Assembly: GCA_963760935.1 (NCBI GenBank)
Contig: CAVXFB010000003.1
Location: 1,240,001 to 1,304,000, forward strand
Direction: 5' to 3'
DNA length: 64,000 nt
DNA from: CAVXFB01 sp963760935
GTDB taxonomy: Bacteria; Planctomycetota; Planctomycetia; Pirellulales; Thermoguttaceae
In this document: in pieces, positions 17,129-26,220 of the stretch
How the letters are laid out: every line of letters begins with the position of its first letter
Position numbering within the stretch: the first letter of the stretch is position 1
Made by a program: the position numbers and the translations under genes
Notes under the pieces: generated by a model
The model's database searches: none
What the model was told of the DNA's origin: nothing
The model's input: only the letters and a program-made list of their open reading frames with translations

Positions 17129-18154
17129 CCCTCGCCCGCCGCAACATTATGCATCAGCTAGCACGGGACGGGATGATATAGGTAAACGTACATAGCGTGA
17201 ATTATCAGTTTTGCCTGAACCCAACAACGGACACGATGTCGGCGACGAACCCAATTTGGCAAAGGCAACAAACCGCCGCCATGATTGGTCAACCAGCCAA
17301 AACATCGTTCTACATCGTCGCGGCCGTGATAGAGCGATCTTCCAAACTTGTTTTGCAGCAATGCCATAGAACGCAATCGTCCAGGACTGTGTCGACGATG
17401 CCCCAGACCGTCGTGAGGTCGTTTCCGTTCAGCTACCAGTTGATGGCCTGTCATCAAGGCAACCTCGTGAAGCGGATTGCTGTCGTATGCCTTGTCGCCA
17501 AGGATATAGCCGCCCCCTTGGAGAGTCGGGAACAAGCGCGCAGCAACCTCCGGTTCGCTGATGTTCAGCGGGGCAATTTCCCAAGCCAAGGGCAAGGGAG
17601 CCGATCCGTACACGGCATGCAACTTGTATCCTTTGGCATAGCTGCGGCCCGCTCGGCCCCAGGCACAATCGGGGTCTTTGCTGTGACTTCCGACCGTCAA
17701 TGGTTTGCCGTCCACGATGGCAACCCAACCGCTTTGTCGCAACTGGCCCAAGTGTCGTTCCATAACATACAGGAGCCTTTGAACTTCCGTCGTCTGCAGT
17801 CGGCGGCTCATGGTTGGCTGCGACGGCAGTTTTCTTCTGGGCCAAAGGCCTTCCGGCCAATTTTCGGCTTGGCAGGCCCACAAAACAGGCCGTTCGTGCA
17901 ACGTGGCCCAAAAGAAAACCATGACGATTTCGACGTCAAAGAAATTCGACGTCAAAGAAAGTGGTCCAGCCTCCATGGTTCCCATCGATCAAATTTTTCA
18001 CCGAATTGGTACAAATGCCAACCAGAGTTCGCGTTCCATGTCTTATCTCCTTGAAAAAGGGTTTCAACTAGATAAGCATGCACGCGAACTCGCTATTTTT
18101 CCAGCTTTTCCTCGCCCTATGCTAGCTGATGAATAATGCTGCGGCGGGCGAGGG
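17129..18154 (-). mobile_element. IS5-like element bounded by 35-bp inverted repeats
   Basis: 17129-17163 and 18120-18154 are inverted copies (33 of 35 bases; the core CATCAGCTAGCA is identical). They enclose one transposase gene whose stop codon lies in the left repeat. The true IS tips may be only the inner 12-20 bp, with the outer part belonging to a pre-existing GC-rich genomic repeat that recurs at 34.6 kb. Confidence 0.6.
17158..17985 (-). CDS. IS5-like DDE transposase, N-terminus disturbed
   Basis: DDE residues are visible in V-A-I-V-D-G-K-P-L-T, Y-I-L-G-D-K-A-Y-D-S and R-D-D-V-E-R-C-F-G-W-L-T-N. The stretch E-R-P-V-L-W-A-C-Q-A-E-N-W-P and P-S-Q-P-T-M-S-R-R-L is typical of a planctomycete IS5-related group. 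Near the start the 16-base unit TTTCTTTGACGTCGAA is present twice in tandem (about 17929-17960), which shifts the frame. F-F-D-V-E-I-V should follow directly on an upstream segment now out of frame. The gene is probably inactive, or one copy of the unit is an assembly error. Confidence 0.75.
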   Translation of the reverse strand: MGTMEAGPLSLTSNFFDVEIVMVFFWATLHERPVLWACQAENWPEGLWPRRKLPSQPTMSRRLQTTEVQRLLYVMERHLGQLRQSGWVAIVDGKPLTVGSHSKDPDCAWGRAGRSYAKGYKLHAVYGSAPLPLAWEIAPLNISEPEVAARLFPTLQGGGYILGDKAYDSNPLHEVALMTGHQLVAERKRPHDGLGHRRHSPGRLRSMALLQNKFGRSLYHGRDDVERCFGWLTNHGGGLLPLPNWVRRRHRVRCWVQAKLIIHAMYVYLYHPVPC

Positions 18155-18335
18155 CTAGGGTGAGGGCTTTGTGCCGCAAGGACTCGGGTGGTTTTCTGAT
18201 GGCATCTTTGCCCCGCCTCTCGATCCCCGCCCCCGTTGCGACCGGACCCCGAAATCTCGGTCCAAAACTCTCCAAATCTCTGGTTAACAACCCCCTCGGA
18301 GTTAACAAGCCGATTGCGTTCGGAGCCCAAGAGCA
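18136..18335. repeat. ~200-bp dispersed repeat, inverted partner at 34466-34672
   Basis: The segment shares long runs with the complement of 34466-34672, including ATCTTTGCCCCGCCTCTCGA and GTTGCGACCGGACCCCGAAA. It covers the 5' flank of the ankyrin gene and carries no gene itself. Open frames across it are by-products of its composition. Confidence 0.7.
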
Positions 18336-18517
18336 ACCGGCCATTAAGCTCGACATCGGTGCACCGCCAGGATTCGTTAGGCCGGTTCTTGCCCGGCTGC
18401 TGTTGTTCCGCTCGCAATCGCACCTTGGCCCTCCGCTTGTGGGATACATACACGCCACTTACACTGGGACGCTGGGAAGGCTGGATTCGGCCGCAGAAGT
18501 CTCGCGAGGACCGTTCC

Positions 18518-19723
18518 ATGGGTGCTTTTCTTGTAAACTTCCACGTTCGCGGCGAGTCGCGGGAACAAGTTGTCGAATCGTTGCGCAAGCTTCACATCGA
18601 GAAGGCGTGGGTTGCGGGAGAAAACGAGGGATGGCTGAGTTTCTGGGAAGAAGAGGCGTCGAAACAAAGCGAGGTTCGCATCCAGGACTTGGCACATCGT
18701 GTCTCAGACGATTTGGACGCGACTTGCATCGCGTTCTTGGTTCATGATAGCGATATCCTCTGCTACTGGCTTTACGACCGTGGCACTCAACTCGACGAAT
18801 ACAATTCCTGCCCTTGTTATTGGCGCGACGATGCGAGTATTGACGAGAAGTCGCTGGCGGCCGACTGTGGGTTGCTTTTGAAGTACTGCCGACCAGGCAC
18901 TCTTCTCTCAAAATTAGAGAATGTTCTGGCTCAATGGACTAAGGCCGACATGGCCGCGGATATTGCACAAGCGTTCCCGCTTGCTGAAGGGCGGTTGGCG
19001 AGTCTCGCAACCCTGCTCGGCCTGCGCGAGGCGGTAGCGATGACCGACTACAACGATATCGGCCGCAATGTCTCAGCCGGGGAACTTGGAGCGATTTGGG
19101 CTGGTGTTGGAGAGATGCCACGTTCCGAGGGAGATGATAGCCATGTGGATGTCGAGCCATTCGAGAAGTCGTCCGCGCCGCTCCATGAGGCCGCCCAACG
19201 CGATGACGTCGCAGAGATCATACGACTTGTTTCTGGGGGTGAAGACGTAAACGAAATTCCTGCGCCGTATACAATCACGGCGCTTGGCATGGCCGCTATG
19301 AACGGAACGCCGGCGACTTTACGCCAACTGGTAGCGCTGGGAGCCGATCTACGGAAGAAGGGAGAGGAAGGTGCAACGCCGCTGCGCCTTGCAGTCCAGT
19401 CTGGAAAGGCCGATAACGTCCGGACGCTCGTCGAGCTTGGAGCGAAACTCAATGAATATGATTCGCGGATCGGATCGTTGCTGCATTTCGCCGTGATGTG
19501 CGGCTTTCACGAGGTCGCCTGCGGATTGCTTCAACTGGGCGTGGATCGCGAGCGAAAGAACGCCCAAGGTCTAACTGCGATGGACTGTGTCCAGGCTCAG
19601 CGAAAGGTTTTGCAAGAACTGCCACTCGGGCCGCGGGCCGCAATGCCGCCGCTGATTATAGAGCGTATCCGACAGTTGGAGGAATTGGAGCAGTTGATGA
19701 AGGGCGACAGTCCCCACTTGTAG
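18518..19723 (+). CDS. ankyrin-repeat protein with unknown N-terminal domain
   Basis: 401 residues from the ATG at 18518 (AGGA nine bases upstream); the frame extends further 5' only through the dispersed repeat. The N-terminal ~230 residues (MGAFLVNFHVRGESREQVVE ...) match no family I can name. The C-terminal half has three to four ankyrin repeats: A-P-L-H-E-A-A-Q-R-D-D-V-A-E-I-I, A-L-G-M-A-A-M-N-G-T-P-A-T-L-R-Q-L, T-P-L-R-L-A-V-Q-S-G-K-A-D-N-V and L-L-H-F-A-V-M-C-G-F-H-E-V-A. No signal peptide; cytosolic protein-binding role likely. Confidence 0.8.
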   Translation: MGAFLVNFHVRGESREQVVESLRKLHIEKAWVAGENEGWLSFWEEEASKQSEVRIQDLAHRVSDDLDATCIAFLVHDSDILCYWLYDRGTQLDEYNSCPCYWRDDASIDEKSLAADCGLLLKYCRPGTLLSKLENVLAQWTKADMAADIAQAFPLAEGRLASLATLLGLREAVAMTDYNDIGRNVSAGELGAIWAGVGEMPRSEGDDSHVDVEPFEKSSAPLHEAAQRDDVAEIIRLVSGGEDVNEIPAPYTITALGMAAMNGTPATLRQLVALGADLRKKGEEGATPLRLAVQSGKADNVRTLVELGAKLNEYDSRIGSLLHFAVMCGFHEVACGLLQLGVDRERKNAQGLTAMDCVQAQRKVLQELPLGPRAAMPPLIIERIRQLEELEQLMKGDSPHL

Positions 19724-19782
19724 CTAAGCATGGAACCGCGCATACTCAGAGCGGACTTGTGGAAACCGTGATCGAGGTGGGC

Positions 19783-20670
19783 ATGGCGAAGATACGGCCA
19801 ACAATCGTTACGGAAAAGGATGGACAAAAATACAAGCTGTTCAAAACGTGGTTTGGGCCGGATGGAACATACTACGTCACGGTACCGTACCACATTGCCA
19901 AGACAGCCAGTTTGTTGAAACGAACCGTTCGTTACGACACGCCATTTGGCAAGATGATCGTCTCTTCCGACGAGGACATTGTTGACGTAGCGATTCTCGA
20001 CGACGACGACGGAAGATTGAAACTCTCACACCATCCTGACGGCTTTTGTCAGTTCTCTGGCGAGGGCATTCTGTCAGGTAAGGACGAGAGCGGCCGGATC
20101 AACGGAATTGGCGTTTTTGCTCGGGCACTGCGTGCAATTGGGCCCAAGTTCGGACCAGTGTTTAGCGTCACGGTATGGGGTATCGAGAAATTTGACGTTT
20201 GCCCCGAACTCGGCCACGACGACATCCTATTTCAGATCGACCGTCTGGCACCAGCCGTTGCCTTGGCTATCCCGTCTGAGCCGGACGCCAAAGAACCGGC
20301 CGTGCGCTTCTCCGAAACTGAAGGCCTTTCGATCGAGGGTTTTTACTTCCAGCCGGAATATCGCCGTTTCGTCCATCGGGACAGGGACGGTGGCATGAGA
20401 ATCTTGATGCCGCACCCAACAGGGATTGTTATTCCACTGGCCGTTGTCTCCGCTCCTGCTGAATGCGATCTACCTGGATTTATTGGCCTTTATGCGTGTC
20501 GCGTGATGGTACGATTCGAAGCTACCTCGGGGTTTTCGATCGCCGGTCCTGCAGAAAACTACCGAGAAGACGCGTGGGGACGGCGACTCGGCGACGTGAT
20601 CAACTGCCATTACCCACGCATTTCTTTCGTTGAAGGGCGAAGTATCAACTACCCGGCTGATTCCACGTGA
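19783..20670 (+). CDS. hypothetical protein, 295 residues
   Basis: The start at 19783 is preceded by GAGGTGGGC. The N-terminus MAKIRPTIVTEKDGQKYKLF, then F-G-P-D-G-T-Y-Y-V-T-V-P-Y-H, suggests a soluble beta-rich protein; no recognised motif. Its stop overlaps the GTG start of the next gene, so the two are probably co-translated. Unknown function. Confidence 0.65.
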   Translation: MAKIRPTIVTEKDGQKYKLFKTWFGPDGTYYVTVPYHIAKTASLLKRTVRYDTPFGKMIVSSDEDIVDVAILDDDDGRLKLSHHPDGFCQFSGEGILSGKDESGRINGIGVFARALRAIGPKFGPVFSVTVWGIEKFDVCPELGHDDILFQIDRLAPAVALAIPSEPDAKEPAVRFSETEGLSIEGFYFQPEYRRFVHRDRDGGMRILMPHPTGIVIPLAVVSAPAECDLPGFIGLYACRVMVRFEATSGFSIAGPAENYREDAWGRRLGDVINCHYPRISFVEGRSINYPADST

Positions 20671-21053
20671 CGAGCCGCGAAAGGAGGGTCTTCGTGCGGA
20701 AGCACACGCCCAGAGTTCTTGACCCCGTGGCAGGAGATCTTGTTTCAGTTGTCGACGACGACGGTCGTTTCGCAGTTATGAAGGTCCTGGCTGTCGATAA
20801 GCAAGGCGCGCACGCTCGCCTTTACGTCCAGCGGTTCGCCACGCGTCCCACGGCAAACGAGATCGCCGAGACCGAATTGCAAACAGCACCGTTTGGTCCA
20901 GATCACCCCAATCCTTTCTCGATTGGCCATCTGCCGCTTTCCCATGCCAGCTTCGCGGATTGGCACCCGCAACTAATTTGCAGTTCCGAGGTCGCGGAGG
21001 ATGAGCTTGAGGGCTATCGGATGTGGGAAGAAGCTAAAGGCGGATACTTCTGA
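20667..21053 (+). CDS. hypothetical protein, 128 residues
   Basis: The GTG start at 20667 overlaps the upstream stop (GTGA). The segment P-V-A-G-D-L-V-S-V-V-D-D-D-G-R-F-A-V-M-K resembles a small SH3-like barrel, but this is only a visual impression. The middle reads P-F-G-P-D-H-P-N-P-F-S-I-G-H-L-P-L. Likely partner of the 295-residue protein. Confidence 0.6.
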   Translation: MTSRERRVFVRKHTPRVLDPVAGDLVSVVDDDGRFAVMKVLAVDKQGAHARLYVQRFATRPTANEIAETELQTAPFGPDHPNPFSIGHLPLSHASFADWHPQLICSSEVAEDELEGYRMWEEAKGGYF

Positions 21054-21230
21054 TTGGCGCGGTCCAGCAATCTGTCGCGCCGATTTTGCGATTCCGGCCC
21101 ACCCGACAGCAGCGGGCAGCCACTTGTTGGTTTTCAGGCGCCTATCTATACTCGCATCGGTGGAATTATGCGGCATAGGTTGTCGCTCGCGGCATCGCGT
21201 CACGGCCATGACCGAAGAACGCGGTGATAT

Positions 21231-21983
21231 ATGCAATTAAGATACGATTTGGGGACCCAGGTCATGGAACAAGAGCCGACCAACTTCGAACCGACCGGTT
21301 CCTGGTGCTACCGTTTCGCAAGGTACCGCGCTATCCCTGAAATCCTTGCAATGCCCGAAGTTGCTAACGGTCAGCCGGTGCGTCTTGTCGAGCTTTCCCA
21401 ACGGGTGCTGGACATGCATCTGACGAAAGAACAGCAAGCGGAGCGGTATTCAAGAGCCAAGGCAAACGGTGATCTCACTGTCGCTGCATCGGTCAAATTT
21501 TACATCCCGTTCATTGCAAAGAATACCGAGCAGCTCGTAAATCTCGGTGGAGGCATGTTTCGGATTCCAACCGACGAAGACATTAACGAGGAGGATATTG
21601 AGGACGCTGCAGTGGACGCTGGTGTTGCTGACGGTGTGGACGAGGCCGCCGATTTCGATGGCTGGATTTATGCATTCTCGTTCCCTGCCATCCAGCAGCC
21701 GGACAAGCCGTTCCCGATAAAAGTTGGAAAGACCGCCGGTGACGTCGCCTCACGCGTCAACATCCAATGCAAGCACAGTGCAACCTTTGAGAATCCATTA
21801 ATCCTCGGCCAATGGAGGGTAAAGAGAGTTGGCCCCATGGAGCTCGCGGTTCACAATGTGTTAAGGGCGAGGGGCAAGTGGCGTGAGAACGTGCCGGGTA
21901 CGGAGTGGTTTGACACGACGACCTCCGAGATAGAAGAAATCATCGCGTTTGTGACCAATTCCGCGACCGCAGTGGTCGCATAA
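21231..21983 (+). CDS. GIY-YIG-like (T5orf172-type) protein
   Basis: The C-terminal ~100 residues have the order G-W-I-Y-A-F ... I-K-V-G-K-T-A-G-D-V-A-S-R-V-N ... W-R-V-K-R-V-G-P-M-E-L-A-V-H-N-V-L-R ... G-T-E-W-F, as in T5orf172/GIY-YIG-family domains (second motif Y/I-K-V-G-x-T, then Arg, Glu and a terminal E-W-F). The N-terminal 120 residues are unknown and include an acidic linker (D-E-D-I-N-E-E-D-I-E-D-A). The start may be 21231 or the ATG at 21264. A nuclease is possible, but activity cannot be read from sequence. Confidence 0.65.
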   Translation: MQLRYDLGTQVMEQEPTNFEPTGSWCYRFARYRAIPEILAMPEVANGQPVRLVELSQRVLDMHLTKEQQAERYSRAKANGDLTVAASVKFYIPFIAKNTEQLVNLGGGMFRIPTDEDINEEDIEDAAVDAGVADGVDEAADFDGWIYAFSFPAIQQPDKPFPIKVGKTAGDVASRVNIQCKHSATFENPLILGQWRVKRVGPMELAVHNVLRARGKWRENVPGTEWFDTTTSEIEEIIAFVTNSATAVVA

Positions 21984-22197
21984 AAAGCGATGATGCGAAC
22001 TGCGGGGGGGTGTTTGTCGCAATGGTGACCGGGGCCCGCCGCCGGTTGTCGCCGTCGTTGGCCAGCCACTTCCGAACGACTCTTCCGTCGCTTCGCCGTC
22101 TCGGCGGCAAGGGCCTTTGTTGGCCACTCGTTGAGGTCAGTCCGCCGCGCTATACTTACAACACGTGAATTCGTGATCGCCAGTAGACACACCAATT

Positions 22198-22764
22198 ATG
22201 CCAAAACTTCGCACTGCAGTCCCTGACAACATTCGCCTTGAACTGATTGACCGCTGCAATAATCGATGTTGCGTCTGCCAGACTCCATTCGTTCTCGTGC
22301 ATCACCTCGACGAAGATCCCTCAAACAACGACGTCGACAACCTGGCGCCTCTGTGCCCCAATTGCCATTCGCAGACGCATATCCGTGCCAAGATCACAAT
22401 GAACTTGACCGCTGACCGGGTTCGTAAACTGCGTGATCGTTGGTACGCATACTGCGAGAATCGCAAGGATGTGTCCATTGCGTCGCCGAACGCCATCCTT
22501 AAGATGCTCAACTTTGTACGGTCAACCGGCTTACCGCAGCACAGTTGGTCGAGAACCTTTTCGGTAATTCACCCTGAATACGCCGACATGGCGAAGACCG
22601 AAATGGTCCAATGTCTATTTCGCACGACTAACCCGGATGAGTTGGTCGAGTTGCTTGAGACGGTCAAGAACATGTACGCCGAACAGATGAGGCAACAAGA
22701 AGTCCGCGAGAAGTTCGAACGGGTATGCAATGCCTTCGGCGTTGACTTCAACAATCTAATCTGA
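22198..22764 (+). CDS. HNH endonuclease family protein
   Basis: 188 residues. The C-C-V-C-Q-T ... V-H-H-L-D-E-D-P-S-N-N-D-V-D-N-L-A-P-L-C-P-N-C-H pattern is a zinc-binding HNH domain: C-x-x-C pair, His-His, Asn and C-x-x-C-H. It occupies residues 20-65. The rest is helical and unassigned. Free-standing HNH proteins occur as homing, restriction or toxin nucleases. With the GIY-YIG-like gene just upstream it hints at a defence or mobile cluster. Confidence 0.8.
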   Translation: MPKLRTAVPDNIRLELIDRCNNRCCVCQTPFVLVHHLDEDPSNNDVDNLAPLCPNCHSQTHIRAKITMNLTADRVRKLRDRWYAYCENRKDVSIASPNAILKMLNFVRSTGLPQHSWSRTFSVIHPEYADMAKTEMVQCLFRTTNPDELVELLETVKNMYAEQMRQQEVREKFERVCNAFGVDFNNLI

Positions 22765-22807
22765 GGGTCGTACACTGCGCCTGACACAAGCGGCTTTAAG
22801 GTCATTC

Positions 22808-23275
22808 ATGGAAATTCCACCGCCCAACTTTCAGACAGTTGACTGTTACATTCAATGCTGCCTGTGCAGTAAAGACTGCGTGCTCTACTGGGTGAGGGAT
22901 GATGTTTGGCAACGACTTGAATCTGCCGCTCAGTGTTGCGGCGGTCATGTTTGCGTTCAATGCGCAGAGAAGTTTCTGGGGCGAGAACTGACACTTAATG
23001 ATCTCGCGATCGAAAAGTATCTGCTCACTGCGAACAACGAGATCGGCAGCAAACAACGTCGCGTCATTCACTGCATCGTTGATACGGTCCTGGGTGCCGC
23101 CAATGAAGCGGGGGTGATAGCTCCATCACATTGGTGCTACATGTGGGATCAATACTTCGATCTCGGCAAGAAGCTAGCGTCGCAAACAATCAACCCAGAG
23201 CAGGTGGTGCCGCGCCTTATCAGGGAAACGGAAACACATTTCCCCAATTTCAGCAATCCGTACTTGGTCGATTGA
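22808..23275 (+). CDS. cysteine-rich hypothetical protein
   Basis: 155 residues. The N-terminal 50 hold C-x-x-C pairs (Q-C-C-L-C-S-K-D-C, then A-A-Q-C-C-G-G-H-V-C-V-Q-C-A-E-K-F-L) that could bind one or two zinc ions. The helical C-terminus is unassigned. It follows the HNH gene by 43 bp in the same direction. Confidence 0.65.
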   Translation: MEIPPPNFQTVDCYIQCCLCSKDCVLYWVRDDVWQRLESAAQCCGGHVCVQCAEKFLGRELTLNDLAIEKYLLTANNEIGSKQRRVIHCIVDTVLGAANEAGVIAPSHWCYMWDQYFDLGKKLASQTINPEQVVPRLIRETETHFPNFSNPYLVD

Positions 23276-23412
23276 AAAGGGCAAAGGTCAACCAGAGCGG
23301 CGAATCGGGCGGATTCTGATAGCAATGTTTCTGGTTGCCGCTGGGTTACCATGGACAGGTATTGGCCAGCCGCTTCCGAACGACTCTTTCGTCACTTCGC
23401 CCTCTCATCGGG

Positions 23413-23483
23413 TAGGTTAACAGATAGACGCTGTTAACCATTCTGTCATGCCAGACGGCGCGCCGGCCGCGGGGCGAAGGTCG
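23413..23483. repeat. dispersed repeat, copy A (GTTAACAG hairpin type)
   Basis: It begins with GTTAACAG-atagacg-CTGTTAAC, a perfect 8-bp hairpin stem, then CATTCTGTCA and GCCAGACGGCGCGCC ... GGGGCGAAGGTCG. Related copies are at 25134-25310, 33363-33465 (inverted) and 43155-43340 (partial). Confidence 0.75.
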
Positions 23484-23497
23484 CTGTGGGCAAGCCC

Positions 23498-24983
23498 TCA
23501 CCCCTTGCCCCTCTGCCGCAAGCGGGCGAGGGGAGGAGTCGTTTTCTCAGCCGCGTTGACAATCGCCTTCAGCATGCCGGCGAACACCATGCGATGCACC
23601 GGGTATAAGGCATACCAATAGGCCAGGCCAAGAATGCCGACGGGATCGAAAATCGCCGTCTGACGGATCAGTGAGCCTCCGTTTTTGCAGGAAACTTCGA
23701 AATTCCAGCCACGCGCGGCCGGGCAACTTCATTTCGGCTTGAAGTCGCAGCAAACGATTCGGCGCGAACGCCTCAACGCGCCAGAAGTCGACCACGTCGC
23801 CCTGGCGGAGGTTCAATGCATCGCGGCGACCGCGGCGCAGACCCACACCGCCAACCAATAGATCGAGAACACCGCGAAGGCGCCATAGCCCGTTGCCATA
23901 GTACCAGCCCGTCTTGCCGCCGATACGCTGAATGGGAGCGAACGCCACTTCGGGCGACACACGAACCGTCGCAGTGCGCGAGTCGACGATCCGGGAGCCG
24001 AATCGAACGCCGCCCCAAGCAGGCTTGAGCCCCGACGACGACAACGTATCCGACCAACGGGTTTCAGCGAACTCGCGATCTTCGTTGACGAGCGCTCTGG
24101 CAATCGACTCGTGCAGCCCTCGCGGGCGGATGGCGAATGCTTGCTCAGCAGACCGATCTTCCACGACAGTAGGATTTCGCAAGCCTTCGATAAGCTTCCG
24201 TCCGATCCGTGCATAGACGGGCGTCACCAGTCCCAACCACAAGCTCGACAGATACGGTGTGAGAACCGGAACGGGAATCATCGCCCGCCTCAGCCCGCGC
24301 TGTCGAGCGTACTCACGCATGATATCGCCGTAGCATACTCGCTCGGGTCCGCCGATCTCGAAAGTGCGGCTCTCGCGATCTTTCAGGTCTAGCGCGGCCA
24401 CCAAGTAGTCGAGCACGTCTTCGATGGCGATGGGTTGTGCTGGAGTCGCGACCCATTTGGGGCAAACCATAACAGGCAACCGTTCGACCAAGGCACGAAT
24501 CAGCTCGAACGAGATGCTGCCGGAACCAATGATGATCGAGGCGCGGAACTCAATTACTTGCACTCCCGAGGCACGCAGCAGTTCGCCGGTCTCTTGCCGA
24601 CTTTTCAGGTGCTGGGAAAGCGCGTGCGTCGGGTTGCCGAGAGCTCCGAGGTAGATAATCCTACGCACACCGGCTTGTTTGGCGGCCGCCGCGAAATTGC
24701 CGGCGGCCAACCGGTCGTCACATTCGAACCCTTGGGCCGAGCCCATAGAATGAATCAGATAGTAGGCCGTATCAACTCCCTCGAACGCCGCTGGAAGCGA
24801 TTGGGGATCGAGGACGTCTCCCTCGACCAACTCCGTGGTTTCAGCGACCCGCGGGCGGAGGTGTTCCGGGCGCCGCGCCAGGCAACGCAAACGAACGCCG
24901 CGTCGCTCAAGCAACGACAGCAATCGGCCGCCGATATAGCCGGTACCGCCAGTCAGCAGAATCACGGACTCGCCACCTGCCAT
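23498..24983 (-). CDS. SDR-family epimerase with DUF2867 domain (frameshifted near 3' end)
   Basis: The N-terminus V-I-L-L-T-G-G-T-G-Y-I-G-G-R-L-L is the NAD(P)-binding glycine motif of atypical short-chain dehydrogenases (YbjT-like). The C-terminal part is a DUF2867 (SRPBCC-like) domain. The frame read from 24983 ends at 23547 with nonsense. One extra T in TTTC near 23698 is the cause: dropping it restores E-F-E-V-S-C-K-N-G-G-S-L-I, then L-A-Y-W-Y-A-L-Y-P-V-H-R-M-V-F-A-G-M-L, the usual end of this family, with the stop at 23498. Substrate unknown. Confidence 0.8.
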
Positions 24984-25133
24984 GTTGGATTAGCCCCCGA
25001 TATTTGCCCTCACGCATCGCCCTATGAAGTGTACGTCATTGCAATCTGGCATCACAACGTCCGCGACAGTGCATCGTAAGCAATTTTCTTGTCTATATTG
25101 CGGCAGTTGTCGTCACTTCACGACCGCGCCGTG

Positions 25134-25310
25134 TAGGTTAACAGATAGAGGCTGTTAACCATTCTGTCAACGCCAGACGGCACGCCGGTCGCGGGGCGAA
25201 GGTCGCCAAAAAAGGGATTAGAGATTGGGGATTAGGGATTGGCGGCGAGGTGCAGCATGGAGCCCACCCGGTTCCTTTCCCCGACCAACCTATCGATCGG
25301 TGCCCGGCGA
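25134..25310. repeat. dispersed composite repeat, copy B (most complete)
   Basis: It contains the GTTAACAG/CTGTTAAC hairpin, the GCCAGACGGC...GGGGCGAAGGTCG block, a G-rich block (GGGATT repeated with AGAGATTGGGGATTAGGG, 25214-25244) and the CCGACCAACCTATCGATCGG hairpin at 25279-25298, followed by TGCCCGGCGAG. No gene in 24984-25382. Confidence 0.7.
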
Positions 25311-25382
25311 GCGAACCGAAAATGCGAAACGCCCGATGGCCATCACGCTGACCAGTCTGCGTTCATGCAACATTATCCAGAC

Positions 25383-26177
25383 TCAAATGTGGGCGCTGTT
25401 GCGTGAGTTATAGGGCACGCAGATCGGCGAGCCGCTCTTCGGGTCGCGGAGGATTGTTGCCTCGACGCCAAATGCCGTCGCGAGAACGTGCGGTCGCATA
25501 ATGTCCCAAGGTGTGCCCTGGCATAGCACTTTGCCGCCGCCGATCACGACCATGTGCGACGCATAGCGGGCCGCCATGTTCAGGTCGTGCAGCACCATGA
25601 TAATTGTCCGCCCGTGTTCCTGATTGAGCCGCCGCAACACGTCGAGCACCTCGATCTGATGGGTCATGTCAAGAAACGTCGTCGGCTCGTCCAACAACAG
25701 CAACCGCGTATCTTGAGCCAGGGCCATAGCGACCCAAGCAAGCTGCCTCTGTCCGCCGGATAGCTCGCCCAACGGGTGATCTGTCAGTTCGCTGATGCCG
25801 GTGATTTCCAGGGCCTCGTCGATTTTTGCATCATCCGCGTCCGTACAAACACCGAAAAACCCCTGATGCGGAAAGCGGCCGAACGCGACCAATTCGCGGA
25901 CAGTGAGGCCGTCGGGAGCCTCGGGCCGTTGCGGCAGCATGGCCAGCCGCCGAGCAACCTGCCTGGTTGGCAAACGATGGATGGCTTGGCCATCGAGATA
26001 TGCAGCCCCGCACGTCGGCTTCATTAAGCGGGCCAATCCCTTGAGGAGAGTCGATTTGCCCGACCCATTCGGACCAACCAAAGCAGTGATCCGTTGTGAA
26101 GGGATCAAGAGCGACAATTCATGGATCACTTCGTGGTCTTCATAGGCCAGCGAAAGATTCTGTGCCTGGAAGTCCAT
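25383..26177 (-). CDS. FecE-type ABC transporter ATPase
   Basis: Walker A G-P-N-G-S-G-K-S-T, signature L-S-G-G-Q-R-Q, Walker B L-L-L-L-D-E-P-T and switch His (V-L-H-D-L-N) are all intact. The length and the conserved P-L-G-E-L-S-G-G and A-R-Y-A-S-H are those of iron-chelate/cobalamin importers. The start at 26177 (MDFQAQNLSLAYEDHEVIHE) is preferred; 26216 is possible. It is the last gene of the importer operon and energises the two permeases upstream. Confidence 0.9.
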   Translation of the reverse strand: MDFQAQNLSLAYEDHEVIHELSLLIPSQRITALVGPNGSGKSTLLKGLARLMKPTCGAAYLDGQAIHRLPTRQVARRLAMLPQRPEAPDGLTVRELVAFGRFPHQGFFGVCTDADDAKIDEALEITGISELTDHPLGELSGGQRQLAWVAMALAQDTRLLLLDEPTTFLDMTHQIEVLDVLRRLNQEHGRTIIMVLHDLNMAARYASHMVVIGGGKVLCQGTPWDIMRPHVLATAFGVEATILRDPKSGSPICVPYNSRNSAHI

Positions 26178-26220
26178 AGTCTTTGCAGATGCGCTTATTG
26201 TATCGAAACCAATCACGGCG

